Below, one piece after another: positions 36,974 through 50,300 of a stretch of 64,000 nt of DNA; the stretch's first letter is position 1; every line of letters starts with the position of its first letter. The position numbers were made by a program, and so were the translations under genes. This stretch comes from Nepenthes gracilis (Eukaryota; Streptophyta; Magnoliopsida; Caryophyllales; Nepenthaceae), in the NCBI GenBank assembly GCA_033239525.1, contig BSYO01000023.1:11412385-11476384 (forward strand). The letters are read 5' to 3'. Under the pieces are notes generated by a model. That model was not told the DNA's origin, did not search any database, and saw nothing but the letters and a program-made list of their open reading frames with translations.

Positions 36974-37495
36974 AGGCGAGCGGGGGCTAAGTGCGGAGCA
37001 GCGGGACCAAGGGCGGAGCGGGGCAGGTCAATCAAGGCGGAGCTGCGGTGGCCAAGGCCAAAGGGGAAGGTGCCAAGGACGTGACCCAAAGTCTGAAGAC
37101 AAAGGGCGAAATAAGTCACGTCCTCAGTACCAGAACCAGGAAAGCAAGGGAGGATGACATGTCTGCAGGAAAGGAGCTGAAGGGGAGTGGGTTTACTCCA
37201 AGTTCAGCAGGGCAGAGGAAGGTGTCATTAAGGCTTGCGGAGGACAACGCTGGATTCCCAGTTAAGGGGAAGGTGCCGGAAGGCAGGCGATGACGATCGC
37301 CGAATAGAGGGGAGTCCACTCGGACGTGAGTGGAAGGGACAACTCCCTCTATGTCCCTATGTTCGCGGGGGAAAGGACGCGGACCCTTTGAAGTAGAGGT
37401 CGATCAGGAGTCCGATCGGGGGAAGCTGTGGGAGGCAAGAGATGACGGTTGCTCAACAACGGCCAAGGTTCTTCACAAGATCGTGAGGGAAAGTT

Positions 37496-38393
37496 TGTTG
37501 GGGCCACTCTCTTGTGGTGTTTGTGTCCGCGGATCAGTGAAGACAAACGGACGAGGACTCTTCAGAGGTTCATGTCCGAGAGGTTGACATGGACGAGGAC
37601 GTTTGGAGAAATCCGGAAACGTGTGTCCTCGAGGGCAGCTGGATGAATTGGACGGGGACTACTCAAAGGTATCATGTCCGAGAGATAGACATGGACGAGG
37701 ACGCTAGAGCCTAGGCGTTGACTTTCTCTCTCTCGTAGGGCTCTTTGCGCACACAGTTGCGAGTGGGCGAGTTGACCCACTCCGATTGGACATTTGGGCG
37801 GCTTCAACTTCCAAGGTGGCAAGCCTGCCATTCTGACACGCAGGAGACGTGCGGACGGCCATGGCAGGCCTAAGGGGACATAGCCCTGCCACCCTACTGG
37901 CAGTAGAGTGGCTGGGTGGTTGGCCACGTGGCCTTCCCCTGGTATTATAAATAGGCTACGTGAGATTGAGAATGGTGAGAGAGTGAGCTTGTGAAAGCAA
38001 GTGTGAGTGCATGTAAAGGCAAAAGGACTTTGTGAAAAGAAAAAAAGAGTGCACCACCGGTGCGAGAAGGGAGAAAGAGAAAAATAGAGTGAAGAGAAAA
38101 GAGTGTGCTTTTCTTGGTTTGCTCAGGAGTGTTTTCCTCTTTAACTTCTTGGGTGTGTAGCGGATACTCCCTCTTGGAGGCTTGTAACCTATTTCACATA
38201 GTGAATTTGCTGTTACCTCTACTCCCGTGGTTTTTCCCTTCGGTTCCAGAAAGGTTTCCACGTTAAATCTGGTGTGTTTCTCCTTCCTTGTTGACCGTCC
38301 GTCCGAGTGCTGTCCCTCTGTGTCCGAGCGTTTTATCCCCTCGGTCATTGCGCCCGGGTGAACATTCTGTCCGAGCGCCCGGTTTCCCCAACA
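37496..38393 (+). repeat. 3' LTR of the Copia-type element
   Basis: An 898-bp copy of the 5' LTR with the same ends and TATA box (about 37943-37953). It is preceded by a purine-rich GATCGTGAGGGAAAG tract that could prime plus-strand synthesis. Confidence 0.9.
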
Positions 38394-39012
38394 GGTCGAT
38401 CATTGCCAATATTAGCCAACATGAACAATTTATAATAGCAAATGGCAACAGAAATGAATATATTTCATAGTTTATTTCATTTTCCAACGGATAATTATTT
38501 TCTTCATATTTTCTTATTTTACTCACATATCCTAACAATCTATATATTAGGGGGGGGGAATCCCCATAAACTAAAAAGAAGAAAATAAAGAGGGGTCCTA
38601 CCACACATGGTGCTAAGATTTTCTTCCTCTTAGTTTTTATTGGATAAAGTATAAAATAACAATATATATATATATATATATCAAAATGATCTATCTATCT
38701 ATCTATATATAAATATACTACTGAGAAAAATATAAAATGAAAAGAAGGGTTGAATGTTCTCACATAGACATGGGCCAGTGATGTGACATTAGCTAAAAAT
38801 GGATCAATTATGAGCATAACCAAATGCACATGTGGTCATTAGAAAGACAGGTGTTATGAAGACATCCTTCAGCCACTTTTGAGGACGTGATATCTGATCT
38901 ACTTATATTAACGGACTTACATATAAATAAATGGATGAGTGGACATCACACCGTCGCTAGGTGTTCATGGGTGATTAAAATTTGTCCCCTAAACACTTTT
39001 CGATTAGAAAAC
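38394..39012. other. Spacer between Copia element and RAD51C
   Basis: AT-rich spacer with an (AT)n run at about 38662-38681, an adjacent CTAT tetranucleotide run and a G9 run at 38551-38559. It probably contains the RAD51C 3' untranslated region at its right end. No gene is seen. Confidence 0.45.
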
Positions 39013-42000
39013 TTACATCAGTTTGATTCTTTTACAGTTTGAAGCTGAATTCCGGATTCCTTTCACTGTGACAGAGTAAGGTGCTGATGCTGAAGGAAGA
39101 GAGGGTGACTTGTCGATATATGCGTAACGCTCATTCCCATTCCAATATAAGATCACCCGATTCGTGCTGGCATGCGCCCACGTATCTCCTGTCTTACCTT
39201 AGGTAAGTCAAACTATAGTAACAATGTGATTGTACCAAACATAACATCTGATAAATGAATGGCAACTCAACATACAAGACTATAGCGCGGTCTAGTAAGA
39301 GAAATACAACAATGAAAAATTTTCGAATGTCATTAAATAAGATCGGCTATAAAAATCCACTTTTTTCATTACACTCGATTTAGTGCAACATCCGTTAATA
39401 GCAGACACGGCTTTAAGTCAATTTTTTGTCAACTTGCTTTAATATTTCCTAGATATGCCTGTTACTTCATTCCTCAAACTATAATTAACTCATATTTCTT
39501 TAAATGTGCTTTGTTTGGGTTATATTTTAAGTATCCAAACAACTTAATACTATTTTTTCATTTAACTTCTAGCCACTAATAGATATCATCATTCTTTATC
39601 TTATTCTATAGTTTAACTTCATTCATGCATCCGCAAACATTCACTTTTTTTGACATGATTGATTTTGTATGTCTCAAGAGGCAGCTTGGGTAACTTCAAT
39701 GCATAAAACTGACCATGCAAACAAGAAATTTATGGCAGGAGGAAAATGGTGGATGGTGATAGTTACCTAGAGCAAGAGTTAGTTGATATGAACCTTCTGC
39801 ATACTTGGTGGTTACTTGATTCAACAGAACAACCTAAAGTGTTTTAAGTACAAAAGAAAGGGATTGGTGAGCAAAAGATTATCAGCAAAATGAACCAAGT
39901 AATATATACTAGTATCTCATGGACGTACTAACGGAGGCTATCAAAAATCAATCAGCACTAGTACATTAATACCCTGTACACTAACAAGAGTGAATTGTAG
40001 AGTGAAATTAAGATTTTTGAATTGCAATACACAATGGCTTATTGTAGAACAGAATTTAAAATGAGAACAAACTATAGTCTCAAAAGCAGAAAAAACCAGA
40101 GTGTTAAAAGGGCTTGAAATGAATGTGCATTACAGACAATAAGTATTTCTTCTTGATCTTGTTTTCGGTCCTTTTGTTGCTTTGTTTGGCTCGTTTCAGG
40201 TGTCATCGGATGAGATGAGTCGGGTTGGATAATGGGTATTGTTCGGTTGTTGCATTTGTATGGGTTTCAGATGGTTATGGCTGTTATCTGTATACCAGAT
40301 GATGGTTCATTTTCCAACCATAAACACATTCTGTTACACTGTCATGTCAGTATTCAAATGCTATCAGAATAATCACAATATCCTATATTTCAGGATTTCT
40401 TTTAAGAAGAAGAAAAAATGATGGTAAAATATGTTTCCACTTCTCTTGATCTCTTCTACGCTATTATCAAAAGGACCGAAAGAGAAGGATTAGGGCTGAG
40501 ACAGGAAGAAAGACAGAAGAAAAATTTTTTTGCGGGACATATCCTTGAGTAAGTTTTTGATGAAGGCCTCTGGGAAGCATTAGAAATTTTAATTTTCCAC
40601 AGAATTAATCTAAACTCTTATTCCTTTCGTGCCTTCTATTTTTCTTGACTAAATATTTGAATACGAAATAGTTCGAACAACATTGTCAAAGAAGCACTAT
40701 GATGAGCACATTTTATGTATGCTTACCGCCAGATTGAAATTATGTGCGAGTTTCATCAACTTCAGAGCAATGCCACCGAGTACTCGCGTCCGAAGGGCCA
40801 AGTCTTCAAAATCTTGGCGGAAGTGGAAAGTAATGCTATCAATGACAACAATCTTAACCTGTAAAGACATTTTAAAGATATCAATCAATGAAAATATACA
40901 TAACCATGAAAATAACTATTAGCTGGTTTTCTCACAATCTAAAGAAATACTACTGAGAGTGGTATATGTATCGGACTATCTGCGGGTGAAAAGTTCAATT
41001 GGAGGGTTGAGAAAGCAATGAAAAGATTCATCCTCTAGAAAGATCAAACCTAAAGAAAGAAGAAGCCTAAACATGCAAGATGCGCGTATAGATGAAATTG
41101 TGATTAGTATGTTAGCTACCAAAAGAATGAGCAGGAACTTGGAATTATTCTCCACTTTCAGAAAACCCATTAATAAGCACGATGGTTCTTAGTGTTAGTT
41201 TCAGGCCAGCTGAACTTATAATAAAGCTGGATTAAAGCAGATTATTGCTCTAAGAAAGGCCAAAACCCTAAGAAGCATGAATACCGATACGGGACATGAC
41301 ATGACACGACACCGATATGCCGATATGCTAGCTTTATAAAAACGAGGTCACAACACGTTAGAAACACATTAACTACAATCATAATTTATTATTTTTCTAA
41401 TTGACGAACAACACTATTTTATATTAAGTTAACAATAAAAATATATATTTCTTGTTATTTCACCCAGAAGAATTTTATTGGATAGTACGCAATTGATCAA
41501 ATAAAAATGAGTTACACCAAATCATTTTTAATAAGTTATTATAGTTGAACATTAATAATAATAGAACTTAACAAACTAAGACAAAATACAATATGCCAAA
41601 TTTTTTATATATTAAGCAATATCCGTATTATAATTTTACCACTTTGAACATTGTAATTGCCAAAAGATACCAAATTAAAGCAAAAATTTCAAACAAAAAA
41701 GTATTCTGAATGTGTCTAAACATGTTGAGGAGTATCAAATTTTAATAAAAAATAGAAAAATTTGGACACAAGTTGGAGAGTACGGAAGAGTGTCAGTATC
41801 TGATACATGACATATACTGACACTTTAACCCCGACAAGGTGTTCGTGTTTCTTATTTAAAAACTATTAAATAGTGAAACAGCATGGGAGCTAGGGTTTTT
41901 TAAGTAAGAACTCAGCAATACCAGAATACTCACATCTTTATGCTCTGAGACAAACTTCTCCAAATAATTTACCACACCAATTTGCTCTGTGTAACTACAG

Positions 42001-45000
42001 ATACGGAAATAGAATATGTTAGCCAGTAAGCTCTTAGGCTGCAGTTTATCTTGGATAACTTGGAGATCTCTTGGTCGGATGTTATTATTCTCCATCATAT
42101 CCTCCACACATCCTTCAGCGATCTGCAAAGCACGCTCCACCATGAAGCTTCCCTCGGTATCTAGACATCATGTCAGGTAAAGACTTAGGCTCAATTTACA
42201 GTGAATCTGACCAAGTCACAGGATTAAATAACTACCGATATAAACTGCTTTCCCTTCAAGGCCACCATACTGAACCGGAATTTGAACATTAACCGCTAGC
42301 TGAATCCTGAAAATCTATAGTACTATAATGATGAATAAAGCCCAGAAAATAAGAAGACTGAACAAGAATGCCTCAAGTTTCTTACCCTAGCTGTGTTTTG
42401 CCAATCCCTGGCACTCCACCTAAACTACCAAAAAAAAAAAAGGTTATTGGTCACTAATACACATAATTAGCATGGAACACAAGGGGCCAAGTAAAAACAT
42501 ATGCCAAACAAGGCTACCATGATCTCCATGGGTGTTGGTAATCGGAGAAATCACTAACCTATCTCAGTAACTTCTTTGCAGCTTATACCTCCACCGAGAA
42601 TGTTGTCAAGATCAGTGCAAGAAGTTGTTATGCGTGTATGTAAATCCTCTTTATACATGTCCCAGGCATTTTGAGCACCTACATCAAGTGAATTGGAAAT
42701 TATCCCATTCCCTAGTCAAAAATCAATTAGTTGAAAAAATTACACTGTCAAGTGCACAGGGCTAGGAGGCAATGTCTGTAATATCCTAAATATTTCTAAA
42801 ATTGGAAATTCATGTTAATATTATTATCATGAAGTTAATTAATGTTTTATGCTTGAATTGAGGATAAATGGTCCTCAGAAATAATAAAAATCTATTTTGG
42901 TGAAGTTTGGACACTGGGAGTGCGATATTTGAATTAACGTTTGAATGGTAGACCAAACGGCAGTTGGACAGTTTCTGTAACAGATCAGTTTTTGTGTGAA
43001 TTTTGAAAGGAAGTTAATATTGGCTATTTACTCTATGGATAAGGCCGAATATGGAGTTGAGAATCAAATCAAAATTCAGAGTTGAAAAATAAGATAAGAT
43101 AGTTTTGGATTTTTTCTGTTTTTTAAAAAAAGAAGGTAGTTTTCTCTTCTTCACTTTATAAATAAAGATCCTTCTTCATTCTTAATAATCACAAGTAAAA
43201 AGTTGAGAGAAAAGAGTAAAGTAGAAGAAGAAGAAGATCAGGAAATTGAAGAAGGCCAGGCCAGGTAAGAACATTCAAACTCTGAGACAAAGGGATCAAG
43301 TAATTAGCAACCAAATAAGTCATGGATCAAGAAATTAGCAACCAAAAAAATCATAGTTCTGGTTCCTTCAGTTATTTTATGTAAGTTCTTCGTTCTTTCT
43401 TTGAGAAATAGAAGTATTTTCTACATCTTTCATGTTCAATTCAAATTATGGTGTTCATGTAGCCTCGAAGTCATAGTAATTTGAATTATATGCTAATAAG
43501 TGGAAATTAAAGTAAGTGTTGAAATTAAAGAAAGATTAGAGAAAATGGCATGAATATGAAAGAAAGACTTGAAATCGAAGTGCTTATACACAAATTCATG
43601 TATATGATTGGTTAGCTTTACAATATTTGAGAAGATAATATCTGTTATTATCTTATATTTCTAGTATTTATAAGAATTTATTTGAATTTAAAGTGTTTTT
43701 GTTAGTTTTTGTTCGCTGTTCAAGTGTAGCGTTCGAAGGCCAAGTATCCGTTGGGATGGTTTTGTCTGATTTCTTCACTTTATGAATTCTAGTCTTGATT
43801 TGTTGGTCTCAACAGTTTTTTCTAGTAATTTCTTGATTATCATACTTCGTAGGTGTTGTTTAAATGTTGATCTTTAAGTTTAAGTCATTTCTCTTTGAGT
43901 TTTAATTGCTTAGAAACCAAAATAACTTTATTCTAGCTGAGATATTTGAATGGCGTTCAAACAACAGACTTGTTCATTGGCGTACAACCTAGCGTTTGAA
44001 TACTAGTATATCAGATTGCAATCTGAGTCTTGGAGTTTTTTGAAATTCATGGATTTTGATCTTCGTTCATTGATCCTTGTGTTTGAGTACGAAAATTGCT
44101 TCTTTTGACTCATGGCGAAGGTTAAAATAAATAAAATTATATGAAAATATAATAGTATCAAAAAATGTGTAACCTTCTACACCTTAATATAGTTCATATT
44201 TTCCAATACTAATTTTCATATCCTGATGATTGTTGATGTCGTGGTTTGTGGTGGGATACTTATAGCTATGTGACCGTATTATAATATCAAGTGGATATCG
44301 ACAAGAGACATTAAATCGAGACATGGTATGCCATAGGGACTAGATCTAGGGGGACACTGGCCTGATCTCGGATGTCATGGCGATCACGTGTTACTTACCA
44401 AGCCAAGTGGAGATGTAAATACATTGGAATTTGGTTACGATGGTGAATAAGGTCCACAAAGATTTCGTTGAAATTCTTATAGCGCTTCATGATCTCAGCT
44501 GTGTTAGAATTTGTAAATCCAGTCCCCTTTCATCTTATGTGGGATTCTTGGATCAATTTTCTATCGGTTGTCAGTAGTTTATTTCCTCATATAAATTTAA
44601 TGTTGAATTGAACGTATTATTATACGTTGTGCACATATTGTTCTTACTTTATTATTTTATATGACTCACTGAGAATTTAACTCACTCATTATTTCATTTG
44701 GATTCTGCCAGTTTAATTGTGGGTTTTCTGAAGACTTAGGTGTAGAATGCCATCATTGTCTTAAACTTCAGAGAGAGAAATCAGTCCACTAAACTGATGA
44801 ATAGGTCCCCGGGGAATCAGTGCAGATGAAATCAGCACAATTTGCTGTGAAGAAAGCTCACTTGTTTCTTATCAAAAGGACAGAAATATGCTTAGTACCA
44901 TCTAATCGAATATTAAACCCCATGACATTTGAAGAAATATGTATCCGACACCTCTCTTTCTATTTTTCCTTTTTATTCAGATCAATACAGTGAAGCCTTG

Positions 45001-47375
45001 ATTCCCTCAGCTTTTTTAAAATGTTGAGGTATGGAAAGAAAAACAAGGTGCATATTTTTTGTTATTTTAGGTCGAACACCCAGCGATTCCCAAAGAAAAA
45101 GGGAAAAAAGCAGAAGCACATTTTTGCCATTATTGGAACTAACAAGGAAAGAGTCACAGAACGGTAAGGCCGTTGACTAACAAAGTAGCTAACTTACAAT
45201 ACTTTTTGTTACATCAAAATGCCAATAAATAATTCGTAGAATGAATCTATCCAATTATCACTAGGATCACTAGAAGGACATTATTATATGACAAGTGAAT
45301 TGACACCAGGAAGACCACAGGTTTATAACTTGGTTAATCAGACAATAGTTTAAGTGCCCAGTAGTTTTCCACTTTCCCCTCTATGACAATCTTCGGATAC
45401 ATTATTAACACAGAAGTATTGCTGCATTAGCATCTTTGGTTATTACATCAAAGAAAAAAAAACAGCAACAGCTCAAATGAAAATTCTATATCTGGATATA
45501 AGTAATGCTAATTTATTTTCATGAGAAACAACCAAGTTTTTATTGAGTTCTGACCACACTCCTTAGCCCGCAGCCAAAAATATTTAACTTTACTGACAGA
45601 TCTACAAACAGCCAACTCAAAATAAGGCAATGAATATCAGCATACTGCATACAATATGGTCCCTTCATGGCCAGGAAGGCATCCCAAATTGGCTCTTGGT
45701 CGTCCTCATTTTGCAACTTTTATTATAATTTGCACAGTCAAGCAATTGAAGTTATGATCATTTGGACTACCAAAGTACACATCCAGTTTGAAGTAGGATA
45801 TGGAAGTAGTTAAGGACAGGGATACTGGAAGTACCTGTAAGAATAGCCTTATTTCCATCTGATTTGTCCAGCCTGCTACCATGAGATGCAACTTTCAATA
45901 TTTCATGGGCAGCGACTTCTGAAATTTCAAGATCTGATGGATACAAAGAACATGAGAATGTTTAAAAGTTCACTTCATGGGATGACTATTACACCTTGGC
46001 CGTAACAAAACATGAAGAAGAAACCAGTGTACCTATGAAACTTGTGTAGAACATTCAAAAAGAACAATATTAAGCAAACTATCATTATATCACATGTAAC
46101 AATTTATATGTATATCCCAGAGACAACAGCATAGTTGAGTTTATTGAAAGGTAGAAAATCAAGTGAGCATGAGGGCTTTACTTTAAGTCAAATTACCATA
46201 TTTCATAAAACAGATCAACTGATGCACCAGTGCATTGAGGGAAGTTGAAAATATAAAGAAAATTTTAAAAAGATTTGGAAATAGCCTACATATACCACTA
46301 TAAATCACGCAAGCTTCATACTTATGGTGGAATTTTCTTGGATGTCAGGAAAAAGTCAGGACATTGCCTTAATACTTCAACTAAATCATGTTCAAGCAAA
46401 TTCAACTGGCTGTGTCTGTATTGTGGTCCTCACAAGAGTTTCACATGACCTAAAGCTTTAATACTCCAATCCACATTAGAATCATAAGAAATTTGAGGTT
46501 CAGTCTATAAGAACTATTTCTTTTAGGCTTTTGTCACCAGCAGCAAGAGTTCTATCCTTTCCCAGCTCGAATATGCAGGGGGCCTTGGTTGTTAAAGGTT
46601 TTATAGCTTTCTCATAGCATTACAAAAGGACACCTATTTTCAAAAAATACTCCTTGAGGGTTCCATACCTTATTACTTGTCCATTGTTGTTAATAATTCG
46701 ATGGCAAAGCTATTCAAAATGAGAAAATAAGGATTTATAATTGCTATACATTATCAAATTGAAGATTAAGGCAACTGCTAGAAACTTAATTAATTGGCTA
46801 AAGTAATGGCTACAGTATGTCAGCATGGCTTCCCTTCACTTGGGGTACAATCACACCTAAAGAATGGGCAAACAATAAACATATAAAAAAAAAAAAATAC
46901 ATTGGGATCGCAAATATAATTGACAACAAAATCATAATCCTAGCATTTGGAAAAACAAAAAAACTCTGTTGTACCACGTTATTTACCAGCTAACCCTCCA
47001 ATTTTTTTTAGTCGAAAATCTAGGCAAAGCCGCAAAAAAAAGCTTCCCCAACACTTCGGCTGGACATTAGAACACTCGTTTAAGTTTCCGTGCAACACTC
47101 GAGTATAAGAAAACAGCAAGCAACACTATGCATTAAGCCAAGCCGTGAACAATTGAAGCCGACATCATTGGCATATACAAAGGGATGTCGAAGAAGATAT
47201 ATGCACCCAAAATTAACAATACAAATCACGAAATATTGTACAGGTGATGACAATGAAGGTTACCCCGAGCTAGGTCAGAGGGAGAGGCAGAAGAAAGGGC
47301 GGAGAGAGAAGTGTAGCCCGCTGATACCAGCTTTTTTCTCTGCGATACTGAGATCGGTAGCCTCATAACCTCCAT
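39013..47375 (-). CDS. RAD51C: DNA repair protein RAD51C, complete, 9 exons
   Basis: A RAD51 paralogue acting in the nucleus in homologous recombination and meiotic double-strand-break repair, with XRCC3 and the BCDX2 complex in other eukaryotes. Coding exons: 47375-47264, 45933-45835, 42678-42559, 42419-42386, 42306-42236, 42160-41934, 40858-40727, 39833-39767, 39188-39013. They join in frame at GT-AG sites to 345 aa (Arabidopsis about 363). The protein opens [16 protein letters not shown], the usual helix-hairpin N-terminus. Walker A is GVPGIGKT at 112-119 and Walker B is VKIVVID at 222-228. The family segments [29 protein letters not shown] and [12 protein letters not shown] are present. 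It ends in basic KRIKLM, matching the C-terminal nuclear-localisation position of the family. Introns carry transposon debris but no exon is broken. Exon limits are my reading. Confidence 0.95.
41270..41853. mobile_element. Non-autonomous element with imperfect terminal inverted repeats in RAD51C intron 6
   Basis: The left end AAGAAGCATGAATACC is the inverted counterpart of the right end GGTGTTCGTGTTTCTT with few mismatches. Sub-terminal GACACGACACCGATATG-like motifs occur at both ends. This matches a common plant class of small elements whose ends read GGTGTCCGTGCTT. The interior is AT-rich and non-coding. No target duplication was found. Confidence 0.6.
42775..44800. mobile_element. LTR-like segment in RAD51C intron 2
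   Basis: It begins TGTAATATCC, has a TATA-like TTTATAAATAAAGATCC at about 43154 followed by a GA-rich leader near 43200-43260, and contains segments such as GGACTAGATCTAGGGGGACAC that look LTR-derived. A solo LTR of about 2 kb is likely, but I could not find the right terminus or a target duplication, so the end is approximate. Confidence 0.35.
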
Positions 47376-50300
47376 TTCCCCACGAGGTCGCGCCCTTGCC
47401 TTGCTCTCGCGCCAACGTCGAGGGGGAAGATTACTAGTAATATGATCGAATCAGGTGGTTTAATTTTCATATATTTTACATTTCTTAATATATAGTCAAC
47501 ATATTATGATTGATAAAATATTCGATGTCAACTAGATCAATAACTGTTGAGTTTTGTCACCGTGCTTAAACGTTAATGTACCATCCAATTTAAAATGATC
47601 GTACCATCTAGTGGTGAATAAATTATAAGTTTTATGTATTTATTTATGGGTCATTCTCGTATAGATTTATACCCATTTAATGTATCGTTTGATAGTTTAG
47701 ATAACATCACACGGATATTATACTAATACAAAGCATTATAATCTTCGCGAGCACTATCAATGATTGAAGCGTTGATTCCAAAGGAAGAGCACTCAAAGCG
47801 TCGCCGATTGACACCTAAAGTGCCAAATCCAGTGGTTTTGCGCTCAAGGAGCACCTGAGGCTCCAAAAATAGTGGGCACACACTTGAGGCGTGCTCGAAA
47901 CGCAGTTTCTAGTGGCACCTATGCTCAAGGCACGCCTGACGAACGCTCAATCGCAACTCCCAATATAAAAACGTGTTAATACATTTTTAGGGTTAACCAC
48001 TTGCAATATTCAGACCTAGAGAGTGCCGTCCTTGAGAGAAAAAGAAGAAAATGAGAGGAAAAAAGGGAGAGAAGAATGGTTCATACATCTGGTTAAATTT
48101 TAAATCGAGTTTCAATATTCACTGACCTTGAGTATGCTATTTTTTTAGTTGAGAAGAATATTTTATCGATTGTATTTTCTACTATTTTATATTGTATTTA
48201 TTGTTACTCGGCCTATTTATTATAAAGTGTCTAGTCCTTATATTTGTGAGGTTTGTATAACCGAATTGATTACATGGTAGAGATATTTCGAATGTACCGT
48301 CCAATAGTTTTTTTTCTCATTCTTAAGAGAATTTTCTACGTAAAAATTGTATCTTATTTTATTATTGATAATTATTATATCATTATTGTAAATTATTAAT
48401 TATTTTTTTACGGTTCAAATAAGTGGTCAAGGTCCCAACACTACGAGGTTATCTGTTTGAATTACATTTAACTAAATTGATACTCCATAGCAGTATTTGT
48501 AAAAAAAAAAATTTGAGACTTACACTTCTCACTAAAGTGTTGGCAATGCTACAATACTCTTCAAGATATTGTAATGATCATTGAATTTTTGATACGCGCT
48601 AATGTTACCCATCATGTACCATAAAATTAGAGGAGAGAGTTATATGGATAATTATTGAGTACTATCGTATTTAAACGTGTTAGATATCTAGAGAATAAAA
48701 TTATCGTTGATAATTAAAAAGTTTAATAATTTATCTCAGAATACTGATAATGACACAATAATGTTACACCAGGGTATAAATTTCTCATTTATTAGGAGGA
48801 ATGATATTTGCCTTTTAACATAGTTAGGATGCTATCAATCTTAAAGCTCAAAAGGCAAGATAGACACAACTTGGCTCAACATGTACCATATGATTATAGT
48901 CAAGTTCATAATTAGTTTTAAATATTAAAAAAAAAACCCTTTATTTTTCCGTGTATGGTTTTTGGCTAAATATATACTCTTATTTCTTTAATATTTTATA
49001 TATTTTCTGTACATAGTTTCCAGATGGATAATATAATGAAGTGAATCAAGAAGAATTAATAAATACACTTTAGTCATATTGATGTGAATTAGATGAGTAC
49101 GCATATGAGTATGTTACAGTTATTACATATAGATTTTGAATTTTCATATTATAAAATTTGATATGTCTTAGGGATTCGAATTGTGGCACGAATTAGAAAA
49201 CTGAATTGATCACTTGGTTGATCTGATTGACAGTAAGTTCAGTCTTCATGACTATAAATTTTTATCCTGTATACTATAACAAATCAAACGAGAAGTAAAA
49301 GGTATATAAGACTTATTTTTCAGTATATTCTTTGACACTTAAATCAGTGATCTTTTTTGAAGAAATAAAAAGATGTGGAAAAGAAGAAAAGTTTGAATTG
49401 AAAGGAGATAATGATAAATGTGAACTGGGACGACGTGTTTCTGCTTGAGTTCACTCGTTACTTGAGTGTGTTTTTTCAATATCTTCTCTTTCCCTTTTGA
49501 TTTGGGAATAGTTAAATTATATAATTAAATTCCTAACCGATCGGTCAACTCTTTGAAAACCATTACCTATACTAAAAGGCATTTCATAATGGAGGGTGAA
49601 AGGAGTTACTTTTGGAATGTAACCACCCTTTAAATTTATCATAAAATTGTCTGACTGTTAATGTGAAAATAATTTCAGCCGTTTCTGGATTAGGTCATTT
49701 ATTGATACATTATTATTCATCGATTAACAACAACCATTCGTCAAAATTGAATACTTTATTTAATACCTTACAGAGTCGTTATTCAGAAGATCGGATTGGT
49801 TTATTGCTCCGATATTTGGGCCGTTGATGCTTGGATTCTGTTTCAACTTTAGGCTGAGCAGACTTATTTTGAGCCATACCTAACAAAACTATATGATAAT
49901 ATTTTATTTTATTTTATATATTCATGTGGATGCCTGACAATACTATGGTGCTGTTTGAGTATTCTTGGATTGGAATATTTATTTGGCTTACTTGAGTGCT
50001 ATTGATTTGTTCCATTACTCAGACCAAGTGCTATAATACTTTTTGGTACAACAATCGATTCCAATTAACTCATTAACAATAATAATTTATATACTTTAAT
50101 CTTTGTGGATACCCTTGCATTAATTAGGTTAACATTCACCATGAATATTAGCATGTTGAAATAATAGAACCTAAAATGTCATATGGGAAATTAAAGCATC
50201 AAATGACCTGTGGTACCATTTGGAGTACTTGGACCATAAGCAAAATTGAAAATTGAGAAGCTCTATTGGTGCAATGACACAAGTGGCAGAAATGACTTTA

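Larger units (their letters stand above)
34679..38393 (+). mobile_element. Non-autonomous Copia-type LTR retrotransposon (gag-protease only)
   Basis: The LTRs at 34679-35577 and 37496-38393 both begin TGTTGGGG and end CCCCAACA and are very similar along their length. Directly after the 5' LTR comes GTGGTATTAGAGAC, one base off the initiator-tRNA-Met primer site of Copia elements. The flanks GGCCG (34674-34678) and GGTCG (38394-38398) are a near 5-bp target duplication. The 1.9-kb interior holds a frameshifted gag, a zinc knuckle and an aspartic protease, then a GC-rich tail with no integrase, reverse transcriptase or RNase H. Movement would need proteins in trans. It lies between GAE and RAD51C. 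Confidence 0.9.
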
